Shown here: positions 14,038-17,696 of the stretch, one piece after another
How positions within the stretch are numbered: the stretch's first letter is position 1
Layout of the letters: the number at the start of each line of letters is the position of its first letter
Notes under the pieces: model-generated
Database searches by the model: none
What the model was told of the DNA's origin: nothing
The model's input: the letters and a program-made list of their open reading frames with translations, nothing else
Program-made: the position numbers and the translations under genes
Source: JAWVEV01 sp033856535
GTDB lineage: Bacteria; Actinomycetota; Thermoleophilia; Miltoncostaeales; Miltoncostaeaceae
Assembly (NCBI GenBank): GCA_033856535.1
Contig: JAWVEV010000131.1
Location: 1-17,696 of the forward strand
Direction: 5' to 3'
DNA: 17,696 nt

Positions 14038-14736
14038 ATGCGCCGACCCGCCACGATCCTCATCGCCGAGGACGACCCCGACATCCTCGCCCTGGTGGCG
14101 CGCCTCGTGGAGCGCGCCGGCCACACCGTCGTCCGCGCCATGGACGGGCAGGAGGCGCTCAAGCAGCTCTACGAGCGACGGCCCGACCTGGTCATGCTCG
14201 ACATCGGGATGCCGAAGCTCGACGGCTGGCAGGTGCTGGCGCGGATCCGCGAGGTCTCCGACGTGCCGGTGCTGATGCTCACCGCCGAGAGCCAGGAGAT
14301 CGACAGGGTGCGCGGCTTGCGCGAGGGGGCCGACGACTTCGTCAGCAAGCCCTTCGGCCGCCAGGAGCTCGCGGCCCGCGTCGACGCCCTGCTGCGGCGC
14401 AGCATGCGCAGCGGGCCGACCGAGGCGCCGCCGGACGTGACCCGGGTGGGTGGGCTCGAGATCGACCACGAGCAGCGCCAGGCAACCGTCGGCGGGAGCC
14501 CGCTGGCGCTCACCCCGCTCGAGTTCCGACTGATCGCGATCTTCGCCCGGAACGCCGGCGTGGTGCTGACCGGGGGCCGCATCGTCGACCTGGTGTGGGG
14601 CAACAGCTACACCTCGCCCGAGCAGGTGAAGGTGCTGGTGGGGCGCCTGCGGCGCAAGCTCGACGCGGTCGAGGGCGCGCCGGCGATCGAGACCGTGCGG
14701 GGCTTCGGCTACCGGATGGCGCGCGAAGCCGGCTGA
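14038..14736 (+). CDS. OmpR/PhoB-type response regulator
   Basis: A 232-residue two-component response regulator. The receiver domain (5-115) has the acidic pocket E11-D12-D13, the phosphoacceptor D55 in LVMLDIGMP, T82 and K104 (SKPFG). The winged-helix effector (about 135-230) has LTPLEFRLIAIFARNAG and the terminal VRGFGYRMA. All key residues are intact, so it should be phosphorylated and bind DNA. AGAAAGGG precedes the ATG. Its last 28 bases overlap the 3' end of the opposing histidine kinase gene. That kinase is the obvious partner despite the convergent order. It is separated from the NTF2-like gene by 93 bases and probably has its own promoter. Confidence 0.93.
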   Translation: MRRPATILIAEDDPDILALVARLVERAGHTVVRAMDGQEALKQLYERRPDLVMLDIGMPKLDGWQVLARIREVSDVPVLMLTAESQEIDRVRGLREGADDFVSKPFGRQELAARVDALLRRSMRSGPTEAPPDVTRVGGLEIDHEQRQATVGGSPLALTPLEFRLIAIFARNAGVVLTGGRIVDLVWGNSYTSPEQVKVLVGRLRRKLDAVEGAPAIETVRGFGYRMAREAG

Positions 14737-15434
14737 GGCCGGGCCGAGGCCGGGGCGGGGAGAACGAGCGCCACCGCGGTGCCGTCGTCCCCGTCGGCCG
14801 CCAGCTCCAGGCGGCCGCCGTGCGCGGCCGCGACGCCGCGCGCAATGGCCAGCTCGAGCCCGGTGCCGGCGCGGGCGCCGGTGGTCTCGGCCCGGTGGAA
14901 GCGCTCGGTCGCGCGCCGGCGGTCCTCCTCGCTGAGCCCGCCCCCGCGGTCGCGGACGACGCGCCGGACGGCTCCGGCCTCCTCCTCCACCGCGACGGTC
15001 AGGACGGAGCCGCGCGGGCTGTCGGCCAGGCCGTTGCGCAGCAGGCCCCGGACCGCCCGGCGCACCAGGCGCTCGTCGGCGGTCAGCGGCGCCGGCGCCG
15101 CCCGGACCTCCACCCGGACCCCGCCGAGGACGGCGCCCTCGCGGGCGTCGTCCACCAGCTCGGCCACGATCCGGTCGAGCTCGAGGTCGCAAGGCTCCGT
15201 CTCGACGTGGCCGCCGTCCAGCCGGGCGACCAGGAGCATGTCCTCGATCAGCATCCCGAGCCGGTCGGCGTTGCGGAGGATCGCCGCCGCCGACTCGCGC
15301 TGGGCGACCGGGAGCGACGGTCCGCCGTCCTCCAGCAGCTCCTCCGCGTAGCCCCGGATCGAGGTGAGGGGCGTGCGCAGCTCGTGGGAGGCCACGCGGA
15401 GGAAGCGGTCCTGGGCGCGACCCGGAGGTGCCAC
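14709..15434 (-). CDS. Histidine kinase lacking a sensor domain
   Basis: A 241-residue HisKA-HATPase protein. The H box is at the very start (FLRVASHELRTPLTSIRGYA, H17). The N box has N134 in LLRNGL, the G1 box has D162 in VVRDRGGG and the G2 box is GTGLELAIA, ending with AHGGRLEL. The catalytic core is thus complete, but there is no transmembrane, HAMP or PAS region. The only good start is GTG 15434, whose G overlaps the TAG stop of the Ig-like gene (TAGTG), suggesting coupling. No clear ribosome binding site is visible. The open frame continues upstream only as an antisense-like, Arg-rich shadow. It may be a sensor-truncated remnant or a soluble kinase. The end overlaps the response regulator gene tail-to-tail. 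Confidence 0.8.
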   Translation of the reverse strand: MAPPGRAQDRFLRVASHELRTPLTSIRGYAEELLEDGGPSLPVAQRESAAAILRNADRLGMLIEDMLLVARLDGGHVETEPCDLELDRIVAELVDDAREGAVLGGVRVEVRAAPAPLTADERLVRRAVRGLLRNGLADSPRGSVLTVAVEEEAGAVRRVVRDRGGGLSEEDRRRATERFHRAETTGARAGTGLELAIARGVAAAHGGRLELAADGDDGTAVALVLPAPASARPQPASRAIR

Positions 15435-16966
15435 TAGAAGTCGCGGTCCAGGACGCCCGACTCGGAGACGGCCTGGGCCGAGGCGGCGACGCCGCTCGTG
15501 TCGGTCGCGGTCGCCGACGGCGTCCAGATCATGAAGGCGTCGGCGGACGAGGTGCGGAGCTGGCCCGACCCGGAGGAGGCGAGCAGGCTGATGGTCACCG
15601 CGCCGGCGCTCGCGCCGTTCACGGTCGGCGACGAGAGCGACGCGAGGCCCGTCCATGTCAGGGTGCCGCCGGTGCTGACGAAGTCGCCCTTGAGGGCGAC
15701 CGTCCCGAGGCCGGTGGCGCCGGTCGCCGCCGAGTTGGTCCAGACGTCCAGGACGTCGGCTTGGTCGCTCCCGCCGGCGAGCGAGCCGTCCCGGAGCCGG
15801 ACGTAGACGGTGGTCGGGCCGATGCCGGTCCACCCCGGAATCAGGCTCGCCGCCGCCATCTGGCGCGTCCAGGTGAAGGTGATGGTGTCGCCGGCGGCGA
15901 GACGGCCGGGGGTCTGGGCGTTGGTGGCCTGGACGTCGTACCCGGCGGGGGCGACGACGTTCTGGACGATCCGGCTGGCGACGACCGCCGAGGTGGCGGT
16001 GTTGCCCGCGTTGTCGACGATGGTGGCGCGGAGGTCGTAGGCGCCGTTGGCGACGCCGGTGGTGTCCCAGCTCGCGGTGAAGGGCCCGGCGGCGTCGGTG
16101 CCGATGTCGGTCCAGGTGGCCGTGCCGGCCGGCGCGACCTGGAAGGTCACCGAGGCGACGCCCGACTCGGCGTCGGTCGCGGTGGCGGCCAGGCCGACGG
16201 TGCCGCCGAGCGGCGAGCCGGGGTTGGCCAGGGAGATGGACGGGGGCGCGTTGTCGATCTGGACGTTCGCGACGGCCGCGGAGGTGGTGGTCCCGCCGAG
16301 GCCGTCCGCCGCGATCGCGCGCAGGTCGTAGCGGTCGTTGGTCAGCGCGGCCGTGTTCAGCGCGCAGCTGTAGGGCGCCGTCTGGTCGGTGCAGACGTCG
16401 GCCCAGGAGCCGGACCCCGAGCGCGAGCGCTGGATGCGGACCGACTGGATGCCGGCGAGCGAGGAGGCGGTCGCGCCCAGGGTCACCGAGCCGCGGAGGG
16501 GCGAGCCCGGGTTGCCCAGGGAAACGACCGGCAGGGCGTTGGCGATCACGCGGCCCGCCACGATCGCCGACGTCCCGATGTTGCCGGAGTCGTCGGTCGC
16601 GACGGCGCGCAGGTCGTAGGAACCGTCGGCCAGGCCGGTCGTGTTCCAGGAGCAGGCGTAGGGCGACGCGGCCGGCGCGCAGACGTCGCTCCAGGCGCCG
16701 CCGGCGGAGCGGCGCTGGATGCGCACGGACGCGACGGACCCGATCGCGTCGGCGGCGGTCGCCGTGATGGGCACCGCGCCTCGCAGCGGCGAGCCCGGGT
16801 TGGCGAGCGACACCTGCGGGGCGGTCCAGTCCCCGGAGCGGACCAGGTTGGTCGCGTTCCTCGAGGAGGAGGTGAAGGTCGCCCCCGATCCCATCGTCGC
16901 GGCGGCCACCTGGAGCAGCGCGAGCCCGGAGAGGGCGGCGGCGATGGCGGTGCGGCGTCCGGTCAT
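15434..16966 (-). CDS. Exported protein with three Ig-like repeats, probable SipW-type substrate
   Basis: A 510-residue exported protein. The signal region MTGRRTAIAAALSGLALLQV is followed by GSGATFTSSSRNATNLVRSGDW, resembling the N-terminus of TasA/camelysin-like proteins processed by SipW peptidases. Three Ig-like (Big_7-type) repeats follow at about 49-145, 146-240 and 241-335, each starting with a NPGSPL(R/G)G turn and ending with YDLRA...TSA. Repeats one and two have a Cys pair (96/105, 192/201); the third has none. The C-terminal 170 residues form a Thr/Ser/Gly-rich beta domain of unknown type. There is no LPxTG or membrane anchor. The gene lies 103 bases downstream of the signal peptidase gene, and its stop overlaps the kinase start. 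The likely role is structural or adhesive at the cell surface. Confidence 0.8.
   Translation of the reverse strand: MTGRRTAIAAALSGLALLQVAAATMGSGATFTSSSRNATNLVRSGDWTAPQVSLANPGSPLRGAVPITATAADAIGSVASVRIQRRSAGGAWSDVCAPAASPYACSWNTTGLADGSYDLRAVATDDSGNIGTSAIVAGRVIANALPVVSLGNPGSPLRGSVTLGATASSLAGIQSVRIQRSRSGSGSWADVCTDQTAPYSCALNTAALTNDRYDLRAIAADGLGGTTTSAAVANVQIDNAPPSISLANPGSPLGGTVGLAATATDAESGVASVTFQVAPAGTATWTDIGTDAAGPFTASWDTTGVANGAYDLRATIVDNAGNTATSAVVASRIVQNVVAPAGYDVQATNAQTPGRLAAGDTITFTWTRQMAAASLIPGWTGIGPTTVYVRLRDGSLAGGSDQADVLDVWTNSAATGATGLGTVALKGDFVSTGGTLTWTGLASLSSPTVNGASAGAVTISLLASSGSGQLRTSSADAFMIWTPSATATDTSGVAASAQAVSESGVLDRDF
15962..16822 (-). repeat. DNA encoding three tandem Ig-like repeats
   Basis: Three units of about 288 bases each. 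The most conserved stretch encodes NPGSPLRG and recurs near 16212, 16500 and 16788 on the plus strand as GGCGAGCC followed by GGGTTG. The copies are diverged elsewhere, so this is an old duplication, but the conserved word could support recombination. Confidence 0.7.
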
Positions 16967-17069
16967 GTGCCTGAGGGGGGTCGCGGGTCGCTGACGGGAC
17001 GGGGATCGGCCCGGACCGGGTCAGGCCGGGAACCCCGGGGGATCGATCCGGTATCGCCCGGAGGGTCGG

Positions 17070-17636
17070 CTAGACGGAGGCGGGGGTCTTGGCGGCGTCG
17101 GAGCGGTTCCGCGCGCCCGAGCGGCCCTCGCGGACCATCCCGACGATGACCATGAGGGCGATGATGGCGGCGGGGACGCCGATGAGGATCACGCGGGTGG
17201 TGCGGTCGGTGAGGGCCATGGCCACGCGGCCGGCGTAGGGGACCGAGAACACGACGCGCGGCTGCGTGTCGGCGTTCAGCTGGAAGGTCCAGGGGTCGAC
17301 CGCGGCGTTGGCGTCGCCCTTGGTGCGGAAGACGCGCTCGCCGTTCGGGCCGAGCTTGATGGCGACGATGCGGTGCGTGACGAGCGGCTGGGAGCTCGTG
17401 CCGGCCGGCGGGGCGTACGTGATGACGTCGCCCTGCTCCAGGTCGGCGACCGGGACGGACTTGGCGTAGACGAGCGAGCCGGTGTCGTACGTGCCGGACA
17501 TCGAGCCGCTCAGGATCGAGTAACGCTGATAGCCCAGCAGGGCGGGTAGCAGGAGAAGAAGGGCGAGGCCGATCGCCGCGACCGCGATCGCGACGCCGGC
17601 GGCGCGGCTCGCGAGGCGGAGGATCACTGCGGGCAT
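17070..17636 (-). CDS. sipW: Signal peptidase I, SipW type (S26B, Ser-His)
   Basis: A 188-residue membrane protease. One N-terminal membrane segment (about 12-34) precedes the catalytic motif SILSGSM with S45. GDVITY (68-73), H87 in THRIV and D107 in TKGDAN complete the set. Use of His instead of Lys as general base marks the SipW/archaeal-type (S26B) branch; B. subtilis SipW uses Ser47, His87 and Asp106. A second membrane segment (about 148-168) and a basic tail follow. GGAAAGG lies six bases before the ATG. It is immediately upstream of the Ig-like exported protein, its probable substrate. Membrane location with the active site outside is expected. Confidence 0.9.
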   Translation of the reverse strand: MPAVILRLASRAAGVAIAVAAIGLALLLLLPALLGYQRYSILSGSMSGTYDTGSLVYAKSVPVADLEQGDVITYAPPAGTSSQPLVTHRIVAIKLGPNGERVFRTKGDANAAVDPWTFQLNADTQPRVVFSVPYAGRVAMALTDRTTRVILIGVPAAIIALMVIVGMVREGRSGARNRSDAAKTPASV

Positions 17637-17668
17637 GGCGGGCCTTTCCGGGTCGAAGGGTCGGCGCC

Positions 17669-17696
17669 GGCGGGACCGAAGGAGAACGGTCCCGCC
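17669..17696 (-). promoter_or_regulatory. Perfect hairpin in the leader of the signal peptidase gene
   Basis: GGCGGGACCG (17669-17678) and CGGTCCCGCC (17687-17696) form a ten-pair stem with an eight-base loop, at the very edge of the window and 32 bases upstream of the signal peptidase start. It may be the terminator of an upstream gene or a leader or operator element. What lies beyond is not visible. There is no T run on the minus strand. Confidence 0.4.

Noticed and set aside
13384..15192. A 602-codon minus-strand frame across the DUF4242, NTF2-like and response regulator genes
   Set aside because: It is antisense to three genes with clear domains and ribosome binding sites.
15435..15833. 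A longer N-terminus for the histidine kinase
   Set aside because: The upstream extension is Arg-rich, has no membrane or sensor features and lies wholly within the Ig-like coding sequence in another frame.
15962..16822. Periodic repeats considered as a CRISPR or satellite array
   Set aside because: The periodicity of about 288 bases comes from coding Ig-like repeats, with no identical short repeats or spacers.
15428..17149. A 573-codon plus-strand frame across the Ig-like gene
   Set aside because: Gly/Arg/Val-rich antisense shadow. The minus-strand frame has a signal peptide and repeated Ig domains.

Overview
The window is very GC-rich and shows strong G/C third-position bias, alternative TTG/GTG starts and typical actinobacterial families: a SARP/BTAD regulator with an ATPase domain, DUF4242, DUF427, a DUF1416-like protein and caa3-type CtaG. 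Together with a SipW-type signal peptidase beside an Ig-like exported protein, this suggests a deep-branching actinobacterium, possibly a Thermoleophilia/Solirubrobacterales-like soil organism. The lineage is inference. The sequence itself only shows high GC and the family mix.

Layout. Positions 1-375 hold the 3' half of a tRNA-Thr(CGT) without its 5' half, followed by a strong terminator. This looks like the distal attachment site of an integrated element lying to the left. Positions 742-2844 encode an exported FG-GAP beta-propeller protein with a three-copy helical C-terminal repeat and a Cys-rich tail. A caa3-type CtaG (3007-3996, +) converges on an exported discoidin-like protein (4013-4621, -). 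A lone cytoplasmic molybdopterin oxidoreductase follows (4759-7134, +), then a class II Fic enzyme (7148-8422), an internally shortened DUF427 protein and a MOSC-domain remnant. That last stretch looks eroded. A small minus-strand pair (9916-9223) is divergent from a large SARP-AAA-TPR regulator (9998-13117).

Downstream of the regulator, a two-gene unit (DUF4242 and an NTF2/SnoaL-like protein) is preceded by direct GGGGAAGG repeats with an 11-base period just upstream of a -10-like hexamer. This is the architecture of a SARP operator, so the unit is a likely target of the adjacent regulator. The right end holds an OmpR-type response regulator (+) that overlaps tail-to-tail with a sensorless histidine kinase (-). 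The kinase start overlaps by one base the stop of a three-Ig-repeat exported protein, which in turn lies downstream of a SipW-type (Ser-His-Asp) signal peptidase. The order peptidase, exported substrate, kinase suggests a surface-fibre or matrix-like module tied to a two-component pair.

The most notable observations are the SARP operator and its target operon, the SipW/Ig/kinase module with its odd gene orientation, the tRNA-Thr attachment-site scar, and the helical-repeat tail of the FG-GAP protein. All family assignments were made by eye from motifs; no database search was run.
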